From Paracoccus endophyticus (GTDB lineage: Bacteria > Pseudomonadota > Alphaproteobacteria > Rhodobacterales > Rhodobacteraceae), in contig NZ_QLUV01000001.1 in the NCBI RefSeq assembly GCF_003286075.1, positions 620,001 through 684,000 on the forward strand: a stretch of 64,000 nt of DNA, written 5' to 3'. Each line of letters opens with the position of its first letter. Position 1 is the stretch's first letter. A model generated the notes under the pieces. That model saw only the letters and a program-made list of their open reading frames with translations. It was not told where the DNA came from and did no database searches. The position numbers were made by a program, and so were the translations under genes. Of this stretch, positions 39,664 through 47,228 are shown in pieces.

Positions 39664-41375
39664 TCTTCCTTGCCCAAATATCCCGCGGGGGGGGATGGGG
39701 CTTCGGCCCCATCCAGGGGGCGCGAAGCCCCCATTTCTTCGGGCGGGCCGCTCGCGCCGCCCCGCCGCTTCGTCCGCCCGTGGCGCACGCCCGCCCGCGC
39801 GGCCTCGGCGTCGAACACATTCGGCGCGTCGATCATCGCCTCCAGCGTGTCCAGCCGGTCGGCCTCGGCCACGGGCTTGTCCCAGCGGATGCGGCTGATG
39901 CGCGGAAACCGCAGCGCCACGCCCGAGCGGTGGCGGGCCGAGCGGTTGACGCCCTCGAAGGCGACCTCGACCACCAGCCTGGGCGCAAGGGCGCGGACGG
40001 GGCCGAAGCGCTCGGTCGTGTTGGCGCGCACGAAGCGGTCGAGTTCGCGCAGCTCCTCGTCGGTGAAGCCGAAATAGGCCTTGCCGACGGGGACCAGCGT
40101 GTCGCCCGCCCATACGCCGAAGGTGAAGTCGGAATAATAGCCCGACCGCTTGCCGTGCCCGCGCTGGGCATAGATCAGCACGGCGTCCACCACGCGCGGG
40201 TCGCGCTTCCACTTGAACCAGGGTCCGCGCGGGCGGCCGCCGACGTAGGGCGCGTCGCGGCGCTTGATCATCACGCCCTCGATCACCGGGTCGGGCGGTT
40301 CGGCGCGCAGGGCGGCCAGGTCGTCCCATGTGGCGAAGGGCAGCAGGGGCGAGACGTCGATGCGGTCCGACCGGAAATCGGCGGTCTCCAGCACCGCGCG
40401 GCGGTCCGTCAGGGGACGGGGCCGCAGGTCCTCGCCGTTCCAGATCAGCAGGTCATAGACGCGCAGCCCCGCCGGGTGGCTGGCCAGCAGCGCGCGGCTG
40501 ACGGTCTTGCGGTTCAGCCGCTGTTGCAGCTCGTTGAAGCTGGCGACCCCGCCCTGGCTGCGGACCAGCAGTTCGCCATCGACCGTGCCCTCCCAGGTCA
40601 TCTCGGCGACAAGGTCGGGGAAGGCGCCCGAGATGTCCTCTCCGGTGCGGGAATACAGCCGCCGCACACCGCCGTCGCTGACCGCCTGCACGCGAATGCC
40701 ATCCCACTTCCATTCCGCGACATGGGTGGCGGGGTCCAGCGCCCGCAGCTCGTCCAGATCAATGGGGGTGGACAGCATGACCGGCCGGAAGGGCGCGAGC
40801 GCGGCGCGGTCGGGACGCGGGCCGCCCTCGACCCAGGCGAAGATTTCGGGATAGGGGGGCTTGAGGCCGTGCCAGACCTCCTCGATCTCGTCCAAGGTCG
40901 GCGCGCCCATCTGCGCCAGCGCCGTGCGGGCGAGCCGGGCCGACAGGCCGATCCGCAGGTTGCCGGTGGCAAGCTTGAGAAAGGCCAGCCGTTCGGACGG
41001 ACCCAGCCGGTCCAGCACCCCCGCGATGGCGGCGGGCAGGCCCGCCTTGCCGGTGGTTTCCAGAAGGCGCACGGCCTCGGTGATCGACAACTCGCCTCCG
41101 GGCTCGCCCTCCCAGATCAGCGCGATCGTCTCGGCCAGATCGCCGACGAAGTCGTAGGACAGCGCGAACAGCACCTCGTCGAAGCGTTGGGCGGCGAGGC
41201 CCCGCAGCAGGCCCGGCGTCACCGCCCGCAGCTTGAGATCGCCCGTCAGCGCGGCAAAGGCATAGCCGCGGTCGGGGTCGGGGGTGCGTTCCAGATAGTG
41301 TTGCAGGATCTGCAGCTTGGCATTGCGGGCAGGCGTGAAGGCCAGCCGTTCCAGCAGGGCGGCGAAGGCCTTCAT
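39660..41375 (-). CDS. Cisplatin-type DNA damage response ATP-dependent DNA ligase
   Basis: The 571-residue ligase has an N-terminal alpha-helical DNA-binding domain, then the adenylation site EWKWDGIRVQ with the nucleotidyl lysine, DGELLV, GVMIKRRDAPY and WFKWKRD. It seals nicks with ATP in the conserved four-gene repair operon. The C-terminal 26 residues or so are encoded by a REP-like palindrome, giving an extra tail rich in Gly, Pro and Ala. The start is preceded by GAGGAGGA and overlaps the exonuclease stop. Confidence 0.93.
   Translation of the reverse strand: MKAFAALLERLAFTPARNAKLQILQHYLERTPDPDRGYAFAALTGDLKLRAVTPGLLRGLAAQRFDEVLFALSYDFVGDLAETIALIWEGEPGGELSITEAVRLLETTGKAGLPAAIAGVLDRLGPSERLAFLKLATGNLRIGLSARLARTALAQMGAPTLDEIEEVWHGLKPPYPEIFAWVEGGPRPDRAALAPFRPVMLSTPIDLDELRALDPATHVAEWKWDGIRVQAVSDGGVRRLYSRTGEDISGAFPDLVAEMTWEGTVDGELLVRSQGGVASFNELQQRLNRKTVSRALLASHPAGLRVYDLLIWNGEDLRPRPLTDRRAVLETADFRSDRIDVSPLLPFATWDDLAALRAEPPDPVIEGVMIKRRDAPYVGGRPRGPWFKWKRDPRVVDAVLIYAQRGHGKRSGYYSDFTFGVWAGDTLVPVGKAYFGFTDEELRELDRFVRANTTERFGPVRALAPRLVVEVAFEGVNRSARHRSGVALRFPRISRIRWDKPVAEADRLDTLEAMIDAPNVFDAEAARAGVRHGRTKRRGGASGPPEEMGASRPLDGAEAPSPPAGYLGKEE
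39664..39735 (-). repeat. REP-like palindromic element inside the ligase 3' end
   Basis: On the minus strand: GGGGGC/GCCCCC arms, then a GATGGGGC/GCCCCATC stem, then CCGCGGGATATTTGGG. It shares layout and the GATATTT end with the copy at 14615-14667. It is translated as the ligase tail and supplies the ribosome site of the helicase. Confidence 0.6.
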
Positions 41376-42367
41376 TCCTCCTCGTCCTCGTAGCCGACCA
41401 GCCGCAGGGGGCGGGCGCGCAGCTGGTTCAGCTCGCACCAGCGGACCAGCGCCTCCTCGGCGCCATGCGTGACCCAGACCTCGGACGGGCGCAGTTCGGA
41501 CAGCGTCTGCGTCAGCTGCGGCCAGTCCACATGGTCGCTGATGACCAGGGGCAGTTCCACGCCCCTTTGCCGGGCGCGGGCGCGGACGGCCATCCAGCCC
41601 GAGGCGAAGCAGATCACCGGGTCGCGGAAGCGCTGGACCCAGGGGCTGGCGAAGGCGGATGGGGGGGCGATGACGACCTGCCCCTCGAGTGCCTTCGGCG
41701 TGGTGGCGGGGCGCAACTCGCCCAGGGGGACGCCCTCGGCCAGGTGATAGTCGCTCAGCCGCTGGGCGCTGCCGTGCAGGTGGATCGGCGCGTCATGGCC
41801 CGCCTGCCGCAGAAGCGCGATCACCCGCTGCGCCTTGCCCAGCGCATAGGCGCCGACAAGGTGCGGGCGGTCGGGGAACTCGGCCATGCTGGACAGCAGC
41901 TTGCGCGTTTCCGCGCCTGGGTCGGGGTGCTTGAAGACCGGCAGGCCAAAGGTCGCCTCGGTCACGAAGATGTCGCAGGGCACAGGTTCCCACGGGGCGC
42001 AGACAGGGTTCGGCGTGCGGCAGTAATCGCCCGAGACGGTGATGACCGGGCCGCCCGCGCAGGCCAGCCGGATCTGGGCCGAGCCAAGGATATGGCCCGC
42101 CGGGTGAAAGCTGACCTCGACCCCACCCACGCTGACCGGCCCGTCCGCCACCTGCCGGGTCGCGGTGAACTCCTCGCCATAGCGGATCGCCATGATGTCC
42201 AGCGTCTGCCGCGTGGCCATGACCGCCCCGTGCCCGGCGCGGGCGTGGTCGCCGTGGCCGTGGGTGATCAGCGCGCGCGGCACGGGGCGCACCGGGTCGA
42301 TGAAGAAATCGCCCGCCGGGCAGTAAAGCCCGGCCTCGGTCGGATAAAGGAAATCGTCGGCGCGCAT
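41372..42367 (-). CDS. Ligase-associated DNA damage response MBL-fold exonuclease
   Basis: A 331-residue metallo-beta-lactamase/beta-CASP-type nuclease with the metal motif THGHGDHARAGH near residue 40, HPAGHILGSAQI, SGDYCRTP and a C-terminal VISDHVDWPQL and VWVTHG. It starts the repair operon exonuclease-ligase-helicase-pdeM, with every junction a 4-base overlap. The ATG at 42367 is used; the open frame to 42466 is not coding-like. No operator is seen upstream. Confidence 0.9.
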   Translation of the reverse strand: MRADDFLYPTEAGLYCPAGDFFIDPVRPVPRALITHGHGDHARAGHGAVMATRQTLDIMAIRYGEEFTATRQVADGPVSVGGVEVSFHPAGHILGSAQIRLACAGGPVITVSGDYCRTPNPVCAPWEPVPCDIFVTEATFGLPVFKHPDPGAETRKLLSSMAEFPDRPHLVGAYALGKAQRVIALLRQAGHDAPIHLHGSAQRLSDYHLAEGVPLGELRPATTPKALEGQVVIAPPSAFASPWVQRFRDPVICFASGWMAVRARARQRGVELPLVISDHVDWPQLTQTLSELRPSEVWVTHGAEEALVRWCELNQLRARPLRLVGYEDEEE

Positions 42368-42455
42368 CACGCCTGAACGCGCCGGACCCCCCGCCGGTTG
42401 CCGCGACCGCGGCGCCGGACCGGCCGGTTCCCGCATCCCGTGCCGCCCTTGCGCC

Positions 42456-42611
42456 ATCAAGGACATCGCGCGGGTCGCCGAGGCCCTGCAGGGCCACGAC
42501 TGTTTGCCGGGCGATTGCTACTCGGCCGCGGACCTGCGGGTCGGCAAGCCCCTCACCCGTGTCCGCCCCCTGATCCCCGACACCGAGCCGATCGGCCCCG
42601 GGGTCGGGCGC
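42456..42611 (+). other. Protein-like open segment, possible gene remnant
   Basis: In one plus-strand frame about 50 codons read like real protein (for example DIARVAEALQGHD and DCYSAADLRVGKPLTRVRP) with the host's GC3-rich codons. There is no start or ribosome site, and the 3' part overlaps the EamA tail on the other strand. I do not recognise the family. It may be a fragment of a lost gene. The rest of 42368-42552 holds nothing clear. Confidence 0.25.
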
Positions 42612-43548
42612 TGTCAGGGCCGCGGGGCACCCGCCGGGCCGTGGACGCGGCCGCGTCGGGTGAGGCCGCCTGAACCGGCCTGGGCGAAACGCGGGCCAGC
42701 TGCACCATCAGGATGCCGATGGCGACGATGATCGAGCCGATCACGTCCGACCAGCCGAACCGCTCGCCCAGCCACAGTGCGGCGATGGCCACGCCCAACG
42801 GCGGGGACAGGAAATGGAACGCCGCCGCGCGCACTGCGCCGATGCGCGTGACCAGCCGGAACCAGATGAAGGTCGCAAGGATGCCCGGCACCAGGATCGA
42901 ATAGGTCAGGCCGCCCACCAGCGGGATGCCCCAGTCGATCGGGCGGCCCCATTCCAGCGCCAGCGCCGGCAGCACCAGGGCCGCGGACCCCACCGCCATC
43001 TGAAGCCCCACGATCATCAGCACGTTCGGACCCCCGCCGGCCGTCCGAACGGCCAGGGTGGCGACGGTCAGCGCGACGACGGCGGCCAGGCACATCCCCA
43101 GCCCCAGCAGGTTCATGCCGTGCGACAGCCGCACGCCCATGATGATCGTGACGCCCACGACGCCCACGACCAGCCCGGCCACCGCCATCGGCCGCAGCCG
43201 CTCGCCCAGGATCGCCCAGCCCGCAAAGGCCACCAGCAGCGGCATCATGGACGCGATGATGGCGGCGGCCGACGCCTCGACCCACTGCATGCCCATCCAG
43301 TTCAAACCCAGATACAGCGCATTCTGGCACAGGCCGAAGACGACGACGGTGCGCCATTCGGCCCGCGTCAGCCGCATGGTCTGGCCCATGGCGCGGGCCA
43401 GTCCGATGGCGATGACGGCCGAGATGGCAAAGCGCACGACCAGCGCGCTCAGCGGCGGCATCTCCTGCACGACGACCCGCGTGGCGGTGAACGCCGACGC
43501 CCAGATCACCGCAAAGCTCAGCCCCATCAGGACGGATTTCAGATCCAT
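42553..43548 (-). CDS. EamA/DMT family transporter
   Basis: A 331-residue protein with ten membrane segments arranged as two EamA repeats (FAVIWASAFTATR at the start, FLSPPLGVAIAALWLGE in the second repeat). Such proteins export amino acids or other metabolites. AAAGGGGG lies before the ATG. The last 45 residues form an Arg/Ser/Pro-rich hydrophilic tail unlike the family, running into the possible gene remnant; the true ancestral end was probably near LARVSP. Confidence 0.85.
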   Translation of the reverse strand: MDLKSVLMGLSFAVIWASAFTATRVVVQEMPPLSALVVRFAISAVIAIGLARAMGQTMRLTRAEWRTVVVFGLCQNALYLGLNWMGMQWVEASAAAIIASMMPLLVAFAGWAILGERLRPMAVAGLVVGVVGVTIIMGVRLSHGMNLLGLGMCLAAVVALTVATLAVRTAGGGPNVLMIVGLQMAVGSAALVLPALALEWGRPIDWGIPLVGGLTYSILVPGILATFIWFRLVTRIGAVRAAAFHFLSPPLGVAIAALWLGERFGWSDVIGSIIVAIGILMVQLARVSPRPVQAASPDAAASTARRVPRGPDSARPRGRSARCRGSGGGHG

Positions 43549-43583
43549 GCGGTCCCCCTTTGAACCGTCCAAGGCGGTCGCCG

Positions 43584-44180
43584 TCACAAGACAGGGGCGC
43601 CCGGCGATTGTCCAGCAAGCCGCAGGCGGGCGCGATCCAGATCGGCCGGCGTGTTGACGTTGAAGAACGGATCGTCCCCCGGCACCGCCACACGCAGGGC
43701 GCCCTGCGCCTGCATCCAGTCGATCATCCGCCGCTCGCCCCGCCCCAGCGCGGCGCGCAGATCCTCCGCCAGCCCCGTGTCCCAGGCGGCGAAGGCCGGA
43801 TGGTCGCGGCCGTCGTGGCAGGCCAGCGCGACCCGTGCGGGGGTGGCAAGCAGGCGGGCGGCAAGGGTGCGCGGAAAGAACGGCGAGTCGGCGGGCGCGG
43901 TCACGATCCGCGCGATCCCGCGCGCGGCGGCCCAGTCCATGCCTGCCAGCACGCCGGCCAGCGGCCCCTGCCACCCGGCCACGCTGTCGGGCAGAACCGG
44001 CAGGCGAAAAGGCGCGAACCGCGCCGGATCGCCGTTGGCGCTGATCGCCCGCGCGCAGCCCAGCCGGGCGATGACATGCGCGATCATGGGCTGCCCGCCC
44101 AGGTCGGCCAGCGCCTTGTCGCCCCCACCCATCCGCCGGGATTGCCCCCCGGCCAGCACGATGCCCGTCGGTTCCGTCAT
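43584..44180 (-). CDS. mobA: Molybdenum cofactor guanylyltransferase
   Basis: A 198-residue enzyme that joins GMP to molybdopterin to form the MGD cofactor. It has the nucleotide-binding LAGGQSRRMGGGDK at residues 9-22, the PADSPFF metal motif and NVNTPADL near the C-terminus. It diverges from the DUF2478 gene. The length matches MobA. Confidence 0.93.
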   Translation of the reverse strand: MTEPTGIVLAGGQSRRMGGGDKALADLGGQPMIAHVIARLGCARAISANGDPARFAPFRLPVLPDSVAGWQGPLAGVLAGMDWAAARGIARIVTAPADSPFFPRTLAARLLATPARVALACHDGRDHPAFAAWDTGLAEDLRAALGRGERRMIDWMQAQGALRVAVPGDDPFFNVNTPADLDRARLRLAGQSPGAPVL

Positions 44181-44307
44181 GCCGCAGGATTGGCGCCCCC
44201 CGCCGGTCGGGGCAAGCCCCGCGGCAGGATCGTGCGGCCAGGGTGCCGGACGGCGGACGGGACGGGACGGGATTGCCGGGGGGCCGCGCGGGTTCTATCA
44301 GGGGGTC

Positions 44308-44814
44308 ATGCTGGCCTATCTGATCCATGACGATGCAGACAACGCCGCCCCCGCCCTTGCGGCGCTGGCCTGCGGCCTGGCCGCGCAGGGGCTGCGCCTG
44401 GCGGGCGCGGTGCAGCACAGCCTGGACCGCGGCCCCGACTGCGCCTGCGACATCGTGCTGGAGGTTCTGGGCACGGGCGGCACGCGGGTCGCGATCTCTC
44501 AGTCGCTGGGCGCGGGCTCGACCGGCTGCCGTCTGGACAGCGACGCGCTGGAACGCGCCGTGGGCCTGGCCGAGGCGGCGCTGGCGCAAGGGGCGGACCT
44601 GCTGATCGTCAACAAGTTCGGCAAGCAGGAGGCCGCGGGCCGCGGCTTTCGCGCGCTGATCGCCCGCGCGCTGATCGGCGGCGTGCCGGTCCTGACCGCC
44701 GTCGCCCCCGCCCAGATGCCCGCGTTCCAGGCCTTTGCCGACGGGCTTGCCACGCCGGTCACGGCGGCCGAGGCCCGGGCGTGGTGCCTGCGGGCCGCGC
44801 GCGCCCCCGCATGA
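44308..44814 (+). CDS. DUF2478 protein (putative NTPase linked to molybdenum metabolism)
   Basis: A 168-residue protein with the DUF2478 pattern: N-terminal hydrophobic strand, GCRLDSDALERAV, and the catalytic-like LLIVNKFGKQEAAGRGFR. Members occur beside molybdate transport or cofactor genes; here mobA is divergent next door. AGGGGG lies directly before the ATG. The stop overlaps the TusA-like start. The biochemical role is not known. Confidence 0.8.
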   Translation: MLAYLIHDDADNAAPALAALACGLAAQGLRLAGAVQHSLDRGPDCACDIVLEVLGTGGTRVAISQSLGAGSTGCRLDSDALERAVGLAEAALAQGADLLIVNKFGKQEAAGRGFRALIARALIGGVPVLTAVAPAQMPAFQAFADGLATPVTAAEARAWCLRAARAPA

Positions 44815-45059
44815 CCGCCACCGCAGACCCGGCCGCGCCGCTGGAACTGGACGCGCGCCACCTGCTGTGCCCGCTGCCGGTCCTGCGCCTGCGCCGCGCG
44901 CTGTCGGCGCTGCCGCCGGGCGCGCAGGTCGCGCTGATTGCGACCGACCCCGCCGCGGTGCTGGACGTGCCGCATTTCTGCGCCGAGGCGGGCCATGTCC
45001 TGCTGGACCAGGCCCCGACCCCGGACGGCGCGCGGCGCTATCTGGTCCAGCGCGGCTGA
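44811..45059 (+). CDS. TusA-like sulfur carrier protein
   Basis: An 82-residue protein with LCPLPVLRLRRAL, the CPxP motif of TusA proteins, whose cysteine carries persulfide sulfur. TusA-like proteins feed sulfur to tRNA thiolation or molybdenum cofactor enzymes. Its position after DUF2478 and near mobA favours the second. It overlaps the previous gene by 4 bases. Confidence 0.85.
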   Translation: MTATADPAAPLELDARHLLCPLPVLRLRRALSALPPGAQVALIATDPAAVLDVPHFCAEAGHVLLDQAPTPDGARRYLVQRG

Positions 45060-45082
45060 GGCGCCGCATCGTCCAGCGTCAA

Positions 45083-45270
45083 GACGAAAACCCCCGCGCG
45101 TTGGGGGGGCGCAACCGGGGCTGATGGGCCGTGTGCCACGGTCGAAGCCCACGGATAGCGCCGATCTTGCCGCCGACGTGTGCCCGGCGCGGCGCCCCAA
45201 GAACTGGCCCTTTGCGCGCATCCCCTGCGTCTGGGCAGGGACAGGTTGCAGCGGGATGGTGCACCGTCCC
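45083..45270 (-). ncRNA. Phage C4-antisense-RNA-like element, copy 1
   Basis: On the minus strand a conserved hairpin block (GTGCACCATCCCGCTGC, then CCCAGACGC) is followed by GTGGGCTTCGACC, then GGCCCATCAGCCCCGGTTGCGC and a terminator CCCCC-AACGCG-CGGGGG-TTTT (the long block is at 45108-45132). This order and its chance translation (ending in GCAPPTRGG) resemble the C4 RNA/icd leader of phages P1 and P7 as I remember it. Similar blocks lie at 46588-46700 and 54340-54470. It lies outside the integrated element, so it is a relic of another phage. The 526-base gap 45060-45585 has no gene I can support. Confidence 0.45.
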
Positions 45271-45294
45271 CGCACGGGCTGGCGTCAGGCCATG

Positions 45295-45321
45295 GAAAAG
45301 CCCCGCCGATGAGGGCGGGGC
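45295..45321 (-). terminator. Rho-independent terminator, minus strand
   Basis: A perfect stem GCCCCGCC/GGCGGGGC with a 6-base loop is followed on the minus strand by CTTTTCC. Confidence 0.65.
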
Positions 45322-45585
45322 AGGAATGGTGCAATGTCGTTGCTTTCCAATACGCAGGCCAACGCTCACCAAGAGGAATGATCATGCCCGCCAGGTCGCG
45401 TTAGAGCCGATTTGTAACGTGAGTATGTCAACCCGAGGGTGCGTTCATGCTATGATGGATAGCACCGGGCGCAGACACGCCTGTGAGCGCCAGGGTTTCG
45501 CCGAGGGGGACGAATCCGCCCCGGTCGGCGCGACCCCCGGCTCCGGGCAGGCCAGACCTGTGCGCTCTTTCAAGCGCAGCGTCAG

Positions 45586-46235
45586 TTGGCAGCCCGTCGG
45601 AAGGGCCTGCCGAAGTGGGCACCGCCTCTTGCGCAGACATCGGCTTTCGGCAGCATGCCGAACTCGCTGCGGCTGTCCACCGTTGGCGCCCTTGCAAGTT
45701 TTTACCTGGCCCCGGCCCTGCCGCAGCTGCTGGAAGCCGAGCCGGACCTGGTGCTGTCCATCGACACCTCGGACCACCATGTCGCCATGTCGCGCTGGGA
45801 GGCGGATTTTGCCCTGCGCCTCGGCCGCCCGAGCCGGGGGGGCTTCACCATGCGCCGGGTCGGCACATTGCAGTTCGCGCTGGTTCGCCCCAGCGATCCG
45901 GCCGTCGTCCCCATCGTCACGGCCTATCCCGGCCCGTGGCTGGAAACGCCCGAGATGCAGGCCCTTCAGGCGATGCTGGGGGGCTCGCGACCCCGGCTCG
46001 AAACCTCCGACCTGACGCTCTTGCGGCGCTTTCTGGAGTCGGGGCGCGGCATCGGCGTCCTGCCGGACCGACTGGCCCGGTCGCTGACCGGCAACCCCGC
46101 CGTCGCGATCGAGGCGCTGGAGGTCACGCGCGAGGTCTGACTGCTGTCGCAGCCGCATCTGCGCGAAGATTCCCTCGCCCGCAGCGTGTCCGACTGGTGC
46201 GCCGCACCCCCCAAAGGCTTGGCGCCCGGCAGCCA
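45586..46235 (+). pseudogene. Degraded LysR-type regulator (effector domain only)
   Basis: From about 45650 the frame encodes a LysR substrate-binding domain (LRLSTVGALASFYLAPALPQ onward, then RFLESGRGIGVLP). The N-terminal winged helix is missing; upstream sequence is not coding-like in this frame. At 46138-46140 a TGA follows EV, and the same frame resumes with LLSQPHLRED and VSDWC, the normal LysR end, so the TGA probably replaced a TGG. It is therefore broken at both ends. It lies 230 bases left of the integrated element. Nothing is recognisable from 46236 to 46465. Confidence 0.7.
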
Positions 46236-46465
46236 TCGCCGAACCGAGGATACGGAGGGTCACGCCGCTGCCCGGGGCCCGGACCGTTGTCGATCGATCG
46301 AAGGCTGCGTGGTCCTTACAGAATGCCCCGCGGTGCCGTTCCGCACAGCGCATGGCGGCGGAGAATCCCGTGCCGTCCAAGGCCGTGACCAATCGAGTGA
46401 CCAGCACCAAGAGGGCCATCGCTGATCCCCCAAGGACGGCGTCAGCAGCGTTGTAGATAACGAGA

Positions 46466-46487
46466 AACAGTGGTGAGCCCAACAGGA
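46466..46487. repeat. Left attachment site copy
   Basis: All 22 bases match 56743-56764. Bases 46471-46487 copy the last 17 bases of the tRNA-Lys gene, from CCA back into the T-arm. The frame of Prim-Pol runs through it. Confidence 0.9.
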
Positions 46488-47228
46488 CATGAAGAGTCCT
46501 GTCAAAACAACGCTGTAATCTGTCCACATGCCCGAACCGGCCGCATTGAAAACATTGCGGAATATTCCGCTTTGTCCAACGGCGAAAACGAAAACCCCGG
46601 CGCGCTGGCGGGCGCAACCGGGGCTGAACTGCATAGCAGCACTGTCACCGACCATCATAGCGAACCGGGCTGGCCCTATCAAGGCACCCGTGCCGAACGC
46701 GCGGACCTTTTTCGCAAGGAGCTGCTGAAAGCGGCCCTGTCTTACGCCGCCAAGGGACTGCCGGTGTTCCCGGCGGCCAAGATCGACGGCGAAAAGAAGC
46801 CGCTGGTCAAATGGGGCAAGGGCGCCGATGGGCACCCGGACCTGAAACAGCGACGGGCCACGACTGATGCGGACACGATCCGCGCCTGGTGGACCCGCTG
46901 GCCGCTCGCCATGATCGGGATGCCCACAGGTGAGCGGTCCGGGCTGGTCGTCCTGGACATAGACCGCAAGAACGGCGTGGACGGGCTGGCAAACCTGCGG
47001 GCGGCGGGAATCGATCCGTTCACCATGTCCCCGGTGATAGCCAAGACCCCCAGCGGCGGACTGCATGTGTTCATGCGCTACTCCGGCCCGCTCAAGAACT
47101 CTGCGGGCATCTTGGCGGATGGCGTCGATGTGCGGGGCGACGGCGGATACATCGTCCTGCCCCCGTCCCTGCCCAGCCTGTCAGGCCCCGAATACTGCTG
47201 GGAAGGAGGCGCTTATGGTTGCCTTTGA
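46470..47228 (+). CDS. Prim-Pol domain DNA primase/polymerase, 5' end split by the attachment site
   Basis: The frame is open from the left att copy (GTG at 46470) to 47228. The catalytic domain begins near AALSYAAKGLPVFPA and carries the Prim-Pol motifs: VVLDIDRK (about residue 163), TPSGGLHVF and VRGDGGYIVLPPS. It would prime replication of the element. No ATG or convincing ribosome site precedes the domain in the integrated state; TTG at 46572 is a weak option. In the excised circle AAAGGA and the ATG at 56738 come in frame, giving a 255-residue protein. It overlaps the helicase by 14 bases. Confidence 0.8.
   Translation: MVSPTGHEESCQNNAVICPHARTGRIENIAEYSALSNGENENPGALAGATGAELHSSTVTDHHSEPGWPYQGTRAERADLFRKELLKAALSYAAKGLPVFPAAKIDGEKKPLVKWGKGADGHPDLKQRRATTDADTIRAWWTRWPLAMIGMPTGERSGLVVLDIDRKNGVDGLANLRAAGIDPFTMSPVIAKTPSGGLHVFMRYSGPLKNSAGILADGVDVRGDGGYIVLPPSLPSLSGPEYCWEGGAYGCL
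46557..46570. promoter_or_regulatory. Perfect 14-base palindrome in the Prim-Pol leader
   Basis: GCGGAATATTCCGC is fully symmetric and AT-centred. It lies just before the alternative TTG start (46572) and beside the C4-like block, so it could be an operator for a phage-type regulator. Confidence 0.4.
46588..46700 (-). ncRNA. Phage C4-antisense-RNA-like element, copy 2
   Basis: On the minus strand CGCTATGATGGTCGG leads to CAGCCCCGGTTGCGCC and a terminator-like hairpin CCCCGG/CCGGGG followed by TTTTCGTTTT. Its 3' block is nearly the same as copy 1. It lies antisense to the Prim-Pol 5' coding region, so a transcript could pair with Prim-Pol mRNA. The same DNA is open on the plus strand. Confidence 0.45.

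Noticed and set aside
45060-46465. Insertion sequence between tusA-like gene and the satellite
   Set aside because: No transposase fragment or terminal inverted repeats are seen; only phage-type RNA blocks and a LysR remnant.
46260-47066. A 268-codon minus-strand frame across the left att site
   Set aside because: It crosses the att junction and Prim-Pol coding region and has no recognisable domain; treated as a shadow, partly a chance translation of the C4-like block.
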